Source of the DNA: Variovorax sp. IB41 | Lineage (GTDB): Bacteria; Pseudomonadota; Gammaproteobacteria; Burkholderiales; Burkholderiaceae_C | Length of the DNA stretch: 53,193 nucleotides | Assembly: GCF_016405905.1 (NCBI RefSeq) | Contig: NZ_JAEFCB010000032.1 | Location: forward strand, 1 to 53,193 | Reading direction: 5' to 3' | Shown here: positions 15,132-24,800 of the stretch, in pieces | How positions within the stretch are numbered: position 1 is the first letter of the stretch | How the letters are laid out: every line of letters starts with the position of its first letter | Made by a program: the position numbers and the translations under genes | The notes under the pieces: model-generated | Told to the model about the DNA's origin: nothing | Databases searched by the model: none | The model's input: the letters and a program-made list of their open reading frames with translations, nothing else

Positions 15132-17458
15132 GCAGCAAACCGCGCAGCGGCGCAGCGGCCACACCCGCCGCACGCCGCTCGCGCGCGATGCGCTGGGCCG
15201 TGGGTGTCGGCGCGGCGATGGTCACGGCCATCGGCCTGGTGCTGATGTTCCTGCTGGCCCAGGCCACCAACAACCGGGAGCTGTACGAGCGCTATTACGT
15301 GCGCCTGTTCGGCATCAACGTCGTGGTGGCGGTGCTGCTGGTGCTGGTGATCGGCTGGGTCGCCTTCCGGCTGCTGCGGCGGTTGCGCCAGGGCAAGTTC
15401 GGCAGCCGCCTGCTGATCAAGCTGGCGGCCATCTTCGCGCTGGTGGGCGTGGTGCCGGGCGCGCTGGTGTACGTCGTGTCCTATCAGTTCGTCGAGCGCT
15501 CCATCGAGAGCTGGTTCGACGTCAAGGTCGAGGGCGCGCTGGACGCCGGCCTGAACCTGGGGCGCGCCACGCTCGATTCGCTGTCCGACGACCTCGCGGC
15601 CAAGACCCGCGTGGCGAGCGCGCAGCTGTCGTCGGTGTCCGATGCGAGCGCCGGTCTCGCGCTGGAGCGCATCCGCGACCAGCTCGAGGCGAGCGACGTG
15701 GTGCTGTGGACGGGCACCGGACAGCTCATCGCCGGCGCGGGCACCTCGCGCTTCCAGCTCAACCCCGATCGGCCGACCGCGCAGCAGTTCCGCCAGGTGC
15801 GCCCGGACCGGCCGCTCGCGCACGTCGAGGGCCTGGACGAAACCGCCGCGCCCGGCGCGACGCCGCCCGTGGCGAGCGTGCGCGCGCTGGCCATGGTGCA
15901 GCGGCCCGGCTTCGACTTCGACACCGCGCCGCGCTACCTGCAGGTCACGCGGCCGCTGCCGCCGGCCGTGGTCAAGAACGCGCTGGACGTGCAGGAAGCC
16001 AATCGCGAATACCAGGAGCGGGCGCTTGCGCGCGGCGGCCTTCGCCGCATGTACATCGGCACGCTCACGCTGAGCCTGTTCCTCGCGGTGTTCGGCGCGG
16101 TGCTGCTGGCCGTGCTGTTCGGCAACCAGCTCGCGCGTCCGCTGCTCGTGCTGGCCGACGGCGTGCGCCAGGTGGCCGCCGGCGACCTGCGGCCCACCGC
16201 CGTGCTGCAGGGCAAGGACGAGCTGGGCGGCCTCACGCGCTCGTTCGCCGTCATGACGCAGCAGCTGGCCGACGCGCGCGGCGCGGTCGAAAAGACCATG
16301 GGCCAGCTCGACGCGGCCCGCGCCAACCTGCAGACCATCCTGGACAACCTGACCTCGGGCGTGATCGTGCTCGACGCCAAGGGCACCGTGCTCTCGACCA
16401 ACCCGGGCGCCACCCGCGTGCTGCGCGCGCCGCTGGCCGCCTACGAAGGCCAGGCGCTCATCGACGTGCCGGGCCTGGCCGACTTCGGCGCCAAGGTGCA
16501 GCAGCAGTTCGACGAGTTCCAGGTCGAGCGCATGCAGCACGGCCTGGACCACTGGCAGCACGCCTTCGAGCTGCACGCCACCGGCATGGACCTGCCGCAG
16601 CAGGACGGCGCGATCAACATCGTGGCGCGCGGCGCGGAGCTGCCCGGCGCGGCGCGCCTCCTGGTGTTCGACGACATCTCCGAGATCGTCTCGGCCCAGC
16701 GCGCGCAGGCCTGGGGCGAGGTGGCGCGGCGCCTGGCGCACGAGATCAAGAACCCGCTCACGCCGATCCAGCTTTCGGCCGAGCGCCTGGAGATGAAGCT
16801 CTCGGGCAAGGTGGCGGCGCCCGAGCAGGCGATCCTGGTGAAGTCGGTCAAGACCATCGTTGACCAGGTCGATGCGATGAAGCGGCTGGTGAACGAATTC
16901 CGCGACTACGCGCGGCTGCCCGCGGCCGACCTGAAGCCCGTCGACCTGAACGCGCTGCTGGCCGACGTGCTGCAGCTCTATCACGCGGAGAACCTGCCGA
17001 TCGTGCTGCGCTCGGAGCTCGACGTGCGCTGCCCGCCCATCCGCGGCGACGAGCAGCAGATCCGCCAGGTCATCCACAACCTGCTGCAGAACGCGCAGGA
17101 CGCCGCCGAGGCCGCCGCCAGCAGCACGGGGCGGGCGGGCGAGGTCGTCATCCGCACCCGGCTGGGCGATTCGGGCCAGCGCGTGCGCCTCACGGTGCAG
17201 GACAGCGGCCCGGGCTTTGCAGAAAATATCCTGAAGCGCGCGTTCGAGCCCTACGTCACGACGAAAACAAAAGGTACCGGTTTGGGGCTCGCGGTGGTGA
17301 AGAAGATCGCCGATGAGCACGGCGCGCGCATCGAGCTTTCCAACCGCGTTGTCGACGGGGCTGTGGCAGGGGCGCAAGTCTCGCTATCATTCGCGCTGGC
17401 AGGCGAGCCGCGGGCAGCGGCCGCTCACACCGAAGACTCGAAGTCTTCCACCGCCTGA
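15128..17458 (+). CDS. NtrY-like sensor histidine kinase
   Basis: The 776-aa inner-membrane sensor kinase starts at a GTG sharing four bases (GTGA) with the preceding stop, showing translational coupling. Membrane segments lie near residues 20-41, 56-78 and 95-118. They are followed by a periplasmic loop, another helix (about 305-330), a HAMP linker, a PAS domain (about 390-500), HisKA with H538 in RLAHEIKNPLTPIQLSAERL, and an HATPase domain (N box HNLLQNAQDA, then DSGPGF and TKGTGLGLAVVKK). This is the NtrY layout. Its partner is the next gene. The signal sensed is not evident; NtrYX systems often respond to nitrogen or redox state. Confidence 0.92.
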   Translation: MSSKPRSGAAATPAARRSRAMRWAVGVGAAMVTAIGLVLMFLLAQATNNRELYERYYVRLFGINVVVAVLLVLVIGWVAFRLLRRLRQGKFGSRLLIKLAAIFALVGVVPGALVYVVSYQFVERSIESWFDVKVEGALDAGLNLGRATLDSLSDDLAAKTRVASAQLSSVSDASAGLALERIRDQLEASDVVLWTGTGQLIAGAGTSRFQLNPDRPTAQQFRQVRPDRPLAHVEGLDETAAPGATPPVASVRALAMVQRPGFDFDTAPRYLQVTRPLPPAVVKNALDVQEANREYQERALARGGLRRMYIGTLTLSLFLAVFGAVLLAVLFGNQLARPLLVLADGVRQVAAGDLRPTAVLQGKDELGGLTRSFAVMTQQLADARGAVEKTMGQLDAARANLQTILDNLTSGVIVLDAKGTVLSTNPGATRVLRAPLAAYEGQALIDVPGLADFGAKVQQQFDEFQVERMQHGLDHWQHAFELHATGMDLPQQDGAINIVARGAELPGAARLLVFDDISEIVSAQRAQAWGEVARRLAHEIKNPLTPIQLSAERLEMKLSGKVAAPEQAILVKSVKTIVDQVDAMKRLVNEFRDYARLPAADLKPVDLNALLADVLQLYHAENLPIVLRSELDVRCPPIRGDEQQIRQVIHNLLQNAQDAAEAAASSTGRAGEVVIRTRLGDSGQRVRLTVQDSGPGFAENILKRAFEPYVTTKTKGTGLGLAVVKKIADEHGARIELSNRVVDGAVAGAQVSLSFALAGEPRAAAAHTEDSKSSTA

Positions 17459-17470
17459 GCGCCAACAAAA

Positions 17471-17490
17471 TCCAGCGCGAGGGCGCTGGA
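17471..17490 (+). repeat. Perfect hairpin between kinase and regulator genes
   Basis: TCCAGCGC (17471-17478) pairs with GCGCTGGA (17483-17490) around a 4-nt GAGG loop, 12 nt after the kinase stop and 47 nt before the regulator start. There is no T run, so it is more likely a message-stabilising or translation-tuning structure than a terminator. Confidence 0.5.
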
Positions 17491-17537
17491 CGGGCCAGCG
17501 GACCAACACCTACCAGCGCATACAACAAGCAGCACTC

Positions 17538-18239
17538 ATGGCAAACATTCTCGTGGTCGATGACGAGCTGGGCATCCGGGACCTGCTCTTCGAAATTCTC
17601 AATGACGAAGGCCACAACGTGGAGCTCGCGGAAAACGCCGCCGAGGCACGCGCCGCGCGGCAACGCGCGCGGCCCGATCTCGTATTGCTCGACATCTGGA
17701 TGCCCGACACCGACGGCGTCACGCTGCTCAAGGAGTGGTCCACCGCCGGCCTCCTGAGCATGCCCGTCATCATGATGAGCGGCCACGCCACCATCGACAC
17801 CGCGGTCGACGCGACGCGCATCGGCGCCTTCGCCTTCCTCGAAAAACCGATCACGTTGCAGAAGCTGCTCAAGGCCGTGGAGCAGGGCCTGGCGCGCGAG
17901 AGCGCACGGCGCGCCGCGGCGGGCGTGGTGCCCGCGCCGGCCGGCGGCCACCAGGCAGCGGCGATTACCACCACGGGCGACAGCCTGCTGATGGCATCGC
18001 TGGCCTCGGTGCCGGTGCCCGATGCCGGTCCGCAATCGACCCAGAGCTTCGACCTCGACCGCCCGCTGCGCGACGCACGCGACGGCTTCGAGAAAGCGTA
18101 CTTCGAATTCCACCTGGCGATGGAGAACGGCTCGATGACCCGCGTCGCCGAGAAAACCGGGCTGGAACGCACCCATCTTTATCGCAAGCTCAAACAACTT
18201 GGCGTCGATCTTTCAAGAGGGCGCAGAAGCGCTGTATAA
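17538..18239 (+). CDS. NtrX-like response regulator lacking the AAA+ domain
   Basis: The 233-aa product has an N-terminal receiver domain (about residues 1-120) with the acidic pair in VVDDE, the phosphorylated aspartate D52 (LLDIWMPDTDG), conserved MMSGHATID, and the lysine in EKPITLQK. A low-complexity Ala/Pro linker (about 130-180) follows, then a Fis-type helix-turn-helix at the C-terminus (MTRVAEKTGLERTHLYRKLK). Classical NtrX has a sigma-54-activating AAA+ domain between these; here it is absent, so it should act as a simple DNA-binding regulator. It pairs with the kinase 79 nt upstream. Confidence 0.92.
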   Translation: MANILVVDDELGIRDLLFEILNDEGHNVELAENAAEARAARQRARPDLVLLDIWMPDTDGVTLLKEWSTAGLLSMPVIMMSGHATIDTAVDATRIGAFAFLEKPITLQKLLKAVEQGLARESARRAAAGVVPAPAGGHQAAAITTTGDSLLMASLASVPVPDAGPQSTQSFDLDRPLRDARDGFEKAYFEFHLAMENGSMTRVAEKTGLERTHLYRKLKQLGVDLSRGRRSAV

Positions 18240-18240
18240 T
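18211..18240 (+). promoter_or_regulatory. Promoter of tRNA-Phe
   Basis: A perfect -10 hexamer TATAAT (18235-18240) overlaps the stop codon of the preceding gene. TTTCAA (18211-18216) lies 18 nt upstream as a -35. The predicted start, near 18247, follows a GC-rich discriminator (CTAGGGC), as is usual for stringently controlled stable-RNA promoters, and lies about 11 nt before the mature tRNA. Confidence 0.7.
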
Positions 18241-18257
18241 CTAGGGCTGCACACAAT

Positions 18258-18333
18258 GGCCCGGTAGCTCAGTTGGTAGAGCAGCGGATTGAAAATCCGC
18301 GTGTCGGTGGTTCGATTCCGCCCCAGGCCACCA
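18258..18333 (+). tRNA. tRNA-Phe (anticodon GAA), island integration site
   Basis: The 76-nt cloverleaf has anticodon GAA in the loop TTGAAAA, a T arm with GGTTCGATTCC, and an encoded CCA end (18331-18333). The acceptor stem GGCCCGG / CCAGGCC contains one C-A mismatch (C18262 with A18325, positions 5 and 68). The 3' part of the gene from 18311 is the left copy of a 16-bp repeat bounding the island, so the terminal bases of this gene may be island-derived. Confidence 0.96.
18311..18326 (+). repeat. attL core (16-bp direct repeat)
   Basis: TTCGATTCCGCCCCAG occurs here inside the 3' end of tRNA-Phe and again at 45706-45721, a perfect 16-bp direct match 27.4 kb apart. A P4-type integrase gene starts 180 bp inside, and such integrases use tRNA 3' ends, so this is read as the left attachment site. 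Confidence 0.85.
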
Positions 18334-18505
18334 TTTTTCTTTCTCGGTAGATCCCAAGACAGCTCAAAAGCCCTTGTACATCAAGGACTTAGCCTCAAAA
18401 AGGCGGCTCAAGCGGCATCACCGAATCTCACAAAGTCCCGTTCTTGCGCGTACCCCACGGTGTACCCCAGACTGCTTTTCAATTGCAGTCGATTTTGGGT
18501 ACACC
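18334..18505 (+). promoter_or_regulatory. Left-end segment with candidate integrase arm sites
   Basis: GCGTACCC (18448-18455) and GTGTACCC (18460-18467) form a direct repeat with a 12-bp period, and GGGTACAC (18497-18504) is the same octamer inverted, ending just before the integrase ATG. The same 12-bp-phased pair occurs inside the right end (45632-45651). Short phased repeats near both ends are typical of arm-type integrase sites. The copy next to the ATG would allow the integrase to repress itself. No other gene is seen in this gap. Confidence 0.6.
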
Positions 18506-19924
18506 ATGGGGCAACTCAACGAGCTTCTGATCAAGGCGGCAGCGCCGCGGGACAAGGAATATTTGCTGGCGGACGGCGACGGTCTGTACCTTCGCGTACG
18601 GCCGACCGGCAAGGCGTGGGTCTATCGCTACAAACGGCATGGCAAGGAAGCCAAGCTCAGCATCGGGCACTACCCGGTGGTGACGCTTGCGGCGGCGCGC
18701 AGGAAGGCGCGTGCCGAGGCCGAGAAGCGCGCCGAAGGCGTCGATCCCCGCGAGGCACGGCGGGTGGAGGGAGAGCGTGTTCGCGTTGCCCGCCTCAATA
18801 CCTTTGAACGAACTGCCCGTGCATGGCACGCGCAGGCGTGGAAAGACCGCACATGGTCCGCCGGCTATGCCGAGAAGGTGATGCGCCACCTGGAATTGCA
18901 CATCTTCCCTTGGATCGGTGCGCTGGCCATGGAGGCCATCTTGCCGACTGAGGTGGTCCGATGCCTTCACCGCATCAAGGAGCGCGGCAATCTGGAGACG
19001 GCGCAGCGCGTTCGCGAGGCCGTACAGCACGTGTTTCAGTACGCCGTCGATGTGGGGGCGCTGGAGCCGGCAAAGAACTTCGTGAATAGCCGTACTGCCG
19101 GGCTGCCGCCACCTCGCACGCGCCACTATGCAGCCATCACGGACCCGCAGAAACTCGGCCAGTTGCTGCGCGACATGCGTGCCTACAACGGCAACGTCAT
19201 CACACGCGCGGCCCTGCAGCTCTCGCCCTTGCTCTTCCAGCGGCCTGGTCAGTTGCGGCTGGCGCACTGGGAAGATGTGGATCTTGACCAGGCGCTGTGG
19301 CGTTGCCCGCCCGAGAAGATGAAGCTGCGGGAGTGGAAGAAGCGCGATGTACGCACGCCGGCTCACCTCGTGCCGCTACCGACGCAGGCGGTCGAGATCC
19401 TGCGCGACATCTATCCGCTGACCGGTCCCCGTGGGCCGATCTTTCGCAGCATGTCGAAGCGCTCCGAGAAGACGCGGTACATGAGCGACAACACCATCAA
19501 CAGTGCGTTGCGCACGTTGGGGTACGACACAAAGGAACAGATCACAGGCCACGGGTTCCGCGCCACGGCGCGGACCTTGATTCGCGAACTGCTTGGGGCG
19601 GACCGTGAGGTGATCGAGCGGCACCTGGCGCATGGCTCCGATGAAGAGCTGGGTAGCGCCTATGACCGCGCCACTTTCCTGAATCAGCGGCGCAAGATGA
19701 TCCAGTTGTGGGCGGATCTGCTCGATGACCTGGCTGCGGGGAAGACGTTGGAAATGCTTTCAGATACGGAGTTCGCGACAGCAAGGGGAGGCGAGATGAG
19801 CGTGGTGCAGGCGCGCTCTTTTGCCGGAACGTTGCCGATCTTGATTACCGATTCCGGGAACAGTGTGGGCACGTTGCAATCGCACACCCCCGCTGGATCT
19901 CGATCGGACGACATCAAGTCATGA
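18506..19924 (+). CDS. P4-type tyrosine-recombinase integrase
   Basis: The integrase catalyses site-specific recombination between the element and the tRNA-Phe site. The 472-aa product has the DUF4102 arm-binding domain (about residues 5-95, DKEYLLADGDGLYLRVRPTG), a core-binding domain (about 100-200) and the catalytic domain. The last has the first arginine in QRPGQLRLAHWEDV, the HxxR box in GHGFRATART, the histidine in RHLAHG, and the tyrosine in SAYDRATF. All catalytic residues appear present. The ATG at 18506 gives MGQLNELL, the usual start. It points inward from attL, the standard layout. Confidence 0.93.
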   Translation: MGQLNELLIKAAAPRDKEYLLADGDGLYLRVRPTGKAWVYRYKRHGKEAKLSIGHYPVVTLAAARRKARAEAEKRAEGVDPREARRVEGERVRVARLNTFERTARAWHAQAWKDRTWSAGYAEKVMRHLELHIFPWIGALAMEAILPTEVVRCLHRIKERGNLETAQRVREAVQHVFQYAVDVGALEPAKNFVNSRTAGLPPPRTRHYAAITDPQKLGQLLRDMRAYNGNVITRAALQLSPLLFQRPGQLRLAHWEDVDLDQALWRCPPEKMKLREWKKRDVRTPAHLVPLPTQAVEILRDIYPLTGPRGPIFRSMSKRSEKTRYMSDNTINSALRTLGYDTKEQITGHGFRATARTLIRELLGADREVIERHLAHGSDEELGSAYDRATFLNQRRKMIQLWADLLDDLAAGKTLEMLSDTEFATARGGEMSVVQARSFAGTLPILITDSGNSVGTLQSHTPAGSRSDDIKS

Positions 19925-21000
19925 GGAAAGAAATTTCTTCCTCCAAGGAGAGCGCTGCGACCTTGCCGAGCGGGTATGCCGGTATCCGAGGTGGCATCGT
20001 CGAGTTGCTCGATGCCGGAAGGCACGCAGCTGCTCGGAGCGTCAATTCATTGACGACGTCGAGCTATTGGGTGCTCGGTCGCCGCATCCTCCAGGCCGAG
20101 CAGAAAGGCAGGCGGCGAGCGGGCTATGGCGAGCAACTGATCGAGCGGCTTTCGTTGGACCTGATAGGGCAATTCGGCCGAGGGTGCAGCCGTTAGAACT
20201 TGCAGCAGATGCGCTTGTTCTTTCTCGCTTGGCCAATTCGCCAGACGGTGTCTGGCGAATCTCCCGGATTGTTGGCGCAAGAACCCGCCTCCGGGAGGCA
20301 GTCGCCGGACACACGTCCCGCAACCGAGATCAGTTTTGCCGATCCAACTCGGCCATAGCGACTTGAGGAGTTGACGCCGCTTTTCGCACTGCCTTGGTCT
20401 GCTTATGTTCGCCTGCTCTCGGTCAGGGACAGTAACGCCCGCCAGTTCTGTGAATCTGAGGCTTTGCGCGGAGGTTGGAGCGTGCGCCAACTTGATCGCC
20501 ATATCGGTAGCCAGTTTTGCGGGCGTACGGCACTTGTCACGAAACAAGGCCGCGATGCTGGAAAAGGGGGCGATGCCGGCCAAGGAGGATACGGTATTGC
20601 CCGACGAGGCGGTCAGGATCCCTATGTGTTGGAATTCTTGAAACTCAAGGACGAATACTCGGAATCCGAGTTGGAAGCCCCTGATCCACCGGCTGGAAGA
20701 CTTCCTGCTCAAACTTGGCGGGGACTTCAACTTCGTCGGGCGGCAGCGGAGGCTACGCATCGACCGGACTTGGTATCGGGTGGATCTGCTGTTCTTTCAT
20801 CGCCGCCTGCGCTGTCTCGTCATCATCGGCCTGAAACTTGGCGGTCTACCCATGCGGACGTGAGACAAATGCATTTGTACTGCAACTACGCCAGAGAGAA
20901 CCGGACATTGCCCGACGAAAACTCGCCACTCGGTCTGATCCTCTGCGCCCACAAGGGCACGCACTGGCGAGGTACACCCCTGAAATTCAAAGTTCACCTC
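19921..21000 (+). pseudogene. Decayed DUF1016 (YhcG-type) PD-(D/E)XK nuclease
   Basis: Fragments of one DUF1016 protein run in order across shifting frames. The N-terminal part (GIVELLDAGRHAAARSVNSL through YGEQLIERLSLDL, 19921-20193) ends at a TAG where the family has Gln before NLQQMRLFFLAW. Then come LFALPWSAYVRLLSVRD (about 20380), KAAMLEKGAMPAKEDTVLPD in a second frame (about 20550), DPYVLEFLKLKDEYSESELE (about 20620), a PD-(D/E)XK core (DLLFFHRRLRCLVII) in another frame, and HADVRQMHLYCNYARE (about 20857). At least one nonsense and several frameshift changes make it inactive. It overlaps the integrase end by 4 bp. Confidence 0.8.
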
Positions 21001-21100
21001 CTCGGCTCGACGGACACAGGGTCATTAGTAGGATGCAAGTGCGAAATGACACGCAGTTTGCCGTCGCAAGACCGTCGTATCTAAATGTACATGCCTATGG

Positions 21101-21124
21101 TAGGCTAGTCAGCGAACTAGTCTA
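21101..21124 (+). promoter_or_regulatory. Candidate operator of the toxin-antitoxin pair
   Basis: TAGGCTAGT (21101-21109) and ACTAGTCTA (21116-21124) form a 9-bp inverted repeat with one G-T position and a 6-nt spacer, 13 bp before the antitoxin ATG and overlapping its AGGAG ribosome binding site. Phd-type antitoxins repress their own operons through such sites. Confidence 0.45.
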
Positions 21125-21137
21125 GGAGCAGCGCGCT

Positions 21138-21392
21138 ATGAAGATTTGGCCTGTCCAGGATGCCAAAGCGAGACTAAGCGAGTTCCTAGAGGCTTGCGCT
21201 ACGACCGGCCCTCAGATGGCCAAGCGCGGGGTGGAAGCAATTGTGCTGGTGCCTGCTGCTGAGGGGCGGCGGCGTCAAGCCTTAGCGAAACCATTACTCA
21301 AAGAATTATTGCTGTCTCATGTAGCGCGTACAGAATGCTTGATTTCGACGCGTAACGCCGTTCGCGTTCGACTTATTCCGTCCACACGGTGA
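21138..21392 (+). CDS. Phd/YefM-type antitoxin
   Basis: The 84-aa product begins MKIWPVQDAKARLSEFLEAC and continues KRGVEAIVLVPAAEG, the hallmark of prevent-host-death antitoxins, which bind DNA through the N-terminal domain and neutralise a partner toxin through the C-terminal tail. The C-terminal half (ALAKPLLKELLLSHVARTE) is also family-like, although the last ~15 residues look altered. AGGAG lies 9 nt before the ATG. Its stop overlaps the GTG start of the toxin by 4 bp (GTGA). The toxin is frameshifted, so the antitoxin may now be free-standing. Confidence 0.8.
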   Translation: MKIWPVQDAKARLSEFLEACATTGPQMAKRGVEAIVLVPAAEGRRRQALAKPLLKELLLSHVARTECLISTRNAVRVRLIPSTR

Positions 21393-21807
21393 GCAGGCCC
21401 GTGTACCTGCTTGATACGGACATGGTGTCCGAACTTCGTCGGCCCGGTCCGGCCGCGTGTTTGGTCCGATGGCTTGACTCGGTCGCTGATGCTGATCTGC
21501 ATTTGTCAGCCGCCACGCTCGGTGAAATCCAGGCAACCATCGAACTTGTCCAAGATCAGGATGCCGCTGAGGCAACTGAGATGGACAGGTGGATCGATTT
21601 TTGACCGGCGCCTATAACGGTCTATCAATGGATGCAGAGACGTTTCGAGTGTGGTCCCGCCTCATGCATAGAGATCCGGATGCGGCGTCCGAAGATGCCG
21701 TGATTGCAGCGACCGAAAAGCGGCATGACCTCACGGTCATCACGCGCAATGTGCCTGAGTTCGAACGGTTCCAAGTGCCTCTTCTCAACCCCTTCGAGAA
21801 CGCGTAA
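21389..21807 (+). pseudogene. Frameshifted PIN-domain (VapC/FitB-type) toxin
   Basis: The first fragment (GTG at 21389, 71 aa) carries the PIN N-terminus with the first catalytic aspartate (YLLDTDMVSELRRP) and HLSAATLGEIQATIELVQDQ, then ends at a TGA at 21602-21604. The second half continues in another frame from about 21589: TGAYNGLSMDAETFRVWSRL, then EDAVIAATEKRHDLTVITRN with the remaining acidic residues, then FERFQVPLLNPF. Together they make one full-length VapC-like RNase. The break lies at a TTTTT run (21598-21602), so a one-base indel is the simplest cause. Confidence 0.82.
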
Positions 21808-21838
21808 GGCAAAGCGACAGGCCGTACAGAAAAACAAA

Positions 21839-24800
21839 ATGGAGCGCATTATTTCTAACCGACTCAAACCAAACGAGCGGTCTTTCATTGCCGTGACAAA
21901 AGACGAAGATTGGCGGCTATTCAATCCGAAGATCGATGATGACGGTTCGGTCTATGCGGCTCTTCGCCGTTTTTCCAAGCTACCGGTGGCTGGAGCCATT
22001 AGCAAACTGACAGAGTTCGCGCAAACCCTCGGTGTTTCGACGTTACCAACTCTCAAGGCCAAGGTGGCTGCGACCCTGCTCCGCGATCTGTTGATGATCG
22101 GATGGGAAGCCCATACCTCAGCTCATCACATCCACGTCAGGCCTTCGAAGCACTCGGACCCGATTTCAAGAAAAGCTCTCATTCGTCAACAACTGCTTTT
22201 TGGTCGGGATGACCAACTATCGGAGGATTCTCACCGCCGCTTCATCTACTCCATGGAGCGGCCCTCGAAGCACTCCTCAAGCAGGCCAGTAACAGACCTT
22301 ATTGCCGACGGTCGCCGATTGTCTGAACAACTCAGGCCCATCGTTGCCGCCCCTCTGGAGAAACGGGCCGAATTACTTCACAGCGTTTGCCAGCCGTACG
22401 CGCAGTTGGTCAGCGATGAACGCGATGAATTCACAAATCTGCGATTGATCGATATCTGGCGATACTTCCGCCATAGTTGGAGCACCCGCTATCGTTCAAG
22501 TCCGGGTCGGAACCTTTTTTATCTCATCCGCGACGCCGCGCAACCAAGCCATCCTGTCATCGGGATCACAGCCCTAGGGAACACTGTGATGCAACTGACG
22601 CCGCGAGACAAGGCACTTGGGTGGACGGTCGATGGTTTGCTCGACCTTGTGGAACAAGGCGTGATTTCGGATGTCGAGGTCCTTCGTGCCTTTCGAGCAC
22701 GTCTTGAAGAAGACTTCGATCAGATATATCGTGATGATCTGCCGGTCGATCGACGGATCGATCACAGCGTGGATGACGAAACGCTGAGCAGGTTGTCTGT
22801 GATTGAACAGGATGCGCTGAAGGACCGCGAAGACGCTTTGAGAAGCGACGAAGACAACGCGCCCAAAAGACCGGACGACCTGACGCCAAAGCGTTTGCTG
22901 GAACTCACCAAGACGCCGCTCTACCGCTCAAAGCGTGCGCGGGCGGCAAGGGAGATCTTGCGCGCCTACCGGACCATCGCGATCTGGCATTCGGGGCTCC
23001 GTGACCTGGCGGCGACTGATCACGGTGCTTGGGCGCTCAACTTGGTTATCAAACAACTGAAGAAGCGCTTTTCTGCAACCAGCATGATGGAGTTGACGGT
23101 TTGCGGCGCTGTCGCACCCTATAACCATCTGCTTGGTGGAAAGTTGGTGTGCCTTCTGATGATGAGCCCGCGTGTGGTGAACGACTACCGTGAACGATAC
23201 GGGGGTACGGTCAGCATCATCGCTAGCCAGATGGCTGGTCGGCCGATTACCAAGGAACCACATCTGGCGTTTCTCGGAACCACCAGCCTGTATACCGACC
23301 ATTCATCGCAGTACAACCGAGTCAAACTTCCTCGGAACACGGTGGAGGGGCAGACTGCTGAGATTGCGTATGAGCAACTCGGAAGAACAGAGGGGTTCGG
23401 CTCACCGAATCTGTCCGCAACTACGGAACTAGGGTTGGCTCAGATCGCTGAAGCGGCAAGTGGTTTCCGGAACGTCAATTTCGTATTTGGTGAGGGGCAG
23501 AGCCCCAAACTGCGGCAACTGCGCGAAGGCTTCACTCACCTGGGGTTGAATCAAACGAACCTTCTTCAGCACGGGGCGCCTCGCATCATCTACGGCGTTC
23601 CTTTGGTGACCAATCTAAAGCGCGTGTTGCTCGGTGTTGATACAGAACCTCGGTACGGCATCGATCCTTCACTGGCGTCCGCGGAGCGCACGATCGCGAA
23701 TTATTGGACAGCGAGATGGCTCGCCTCTCGTCTCGACTATCTGCCGGCCTTCGAAGCGGTAACTCGTTCGACCCCGCTCACCGAGCGGGTGTCGCGTCTC
23801 GTTCCCGAGCGGCCAGCAGAAGGCGGGCCACAAAAACAACTATCGCTGAAGTCGGCCATCGGAGAGAGGAAAGAAATGCAAAGCGACACCAAGGCGGACG
23901 AACGTCTGCAATTTATCCGTTTGCTGTATCGCAACGAAAGCGCGTTCAGCGATCACGTGAGCATTAGCAGACTGAAGGAACTGAACATCAAGACCAACCT
24001 TGAAGAGGTCGTTCGCAAAGTGGTCCGCAGCGGCGGTTCTGTCGTAATCACAGGCAACGCCGGTGATGGAAAAACGCACGCGATTCTTCTCATGAAGAAA
24101 GAGCTCAAGGATGCGGAGGTGGTCACTGATGCAAGCGAACTCTCGTCCGCGGAGATCGTGCGTCGCTGGCAGGCAGCTCGCGACGAGAAGAGGCCCTTCT
24201 GCATCGCGATCAACGAGGGGCCGCTGGTTGATTTGGTACGCGAATTCAGGGGCAAGCATCAATGGCTTGAGGATATTCGGGCGCAGTTGCTGCGGTTAGT
24301 CAACTACAAGCCGTTGGAAGCAGCCACAGTGGATGACGGCGAAGCCTGGAAGCCGCAAAAGGGTGAGACGGTCATACTTGATTTAAGTCACCGCCGCGTA
24401 CTGTCGCCTGACCTAGCGGGGGAGATCATCGACAAACTGACCGACGATCATTGGTACGACGCCTGCTCGGCTTGCACAGGCCAAGAAAACTGCGTTATCA
24501 CTTACAACCGGACCACACTTCGTTCGCCCCTGCCGCGCGAGCGCATGGTGAAACTGTTAACTACGGTTGGGCGCTCTGGCGCAAAGATCACTTTCCGCGA
24601 GGCGCTTGCGTTCGTTTCGTACTGCATTTTCAGCGGCAAGTCATGCGAAGAGTTAAGAGAGTCCGGAACCAGTGAGTTCGCCCGGTATTACTGGAACGCT
24701 TTCGAAGGAGAAGGTGCGATCTTCGAACTGTTAAATCGCGGGATCGATCCGATGAAGCAGACCAATCCGCAAGTCGACGAGCACTTGTGGAGAGGGACTG

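Noticed and set aside
13142..17377. Several long minus-strand frames opposite rsmB and the NtrY-like gene
   Set aside because: They mirror well-recognised sense genes in GC-rich DNA and show no motifs of their own.
21589..21604. Programmed ribosomal frameshift joining the two halves of the PIN toxin
   Set aside because: There is a short T run but no slippery heptamer of the known type and no clear downstream structure. A simple indel or sequencing error is more likely.
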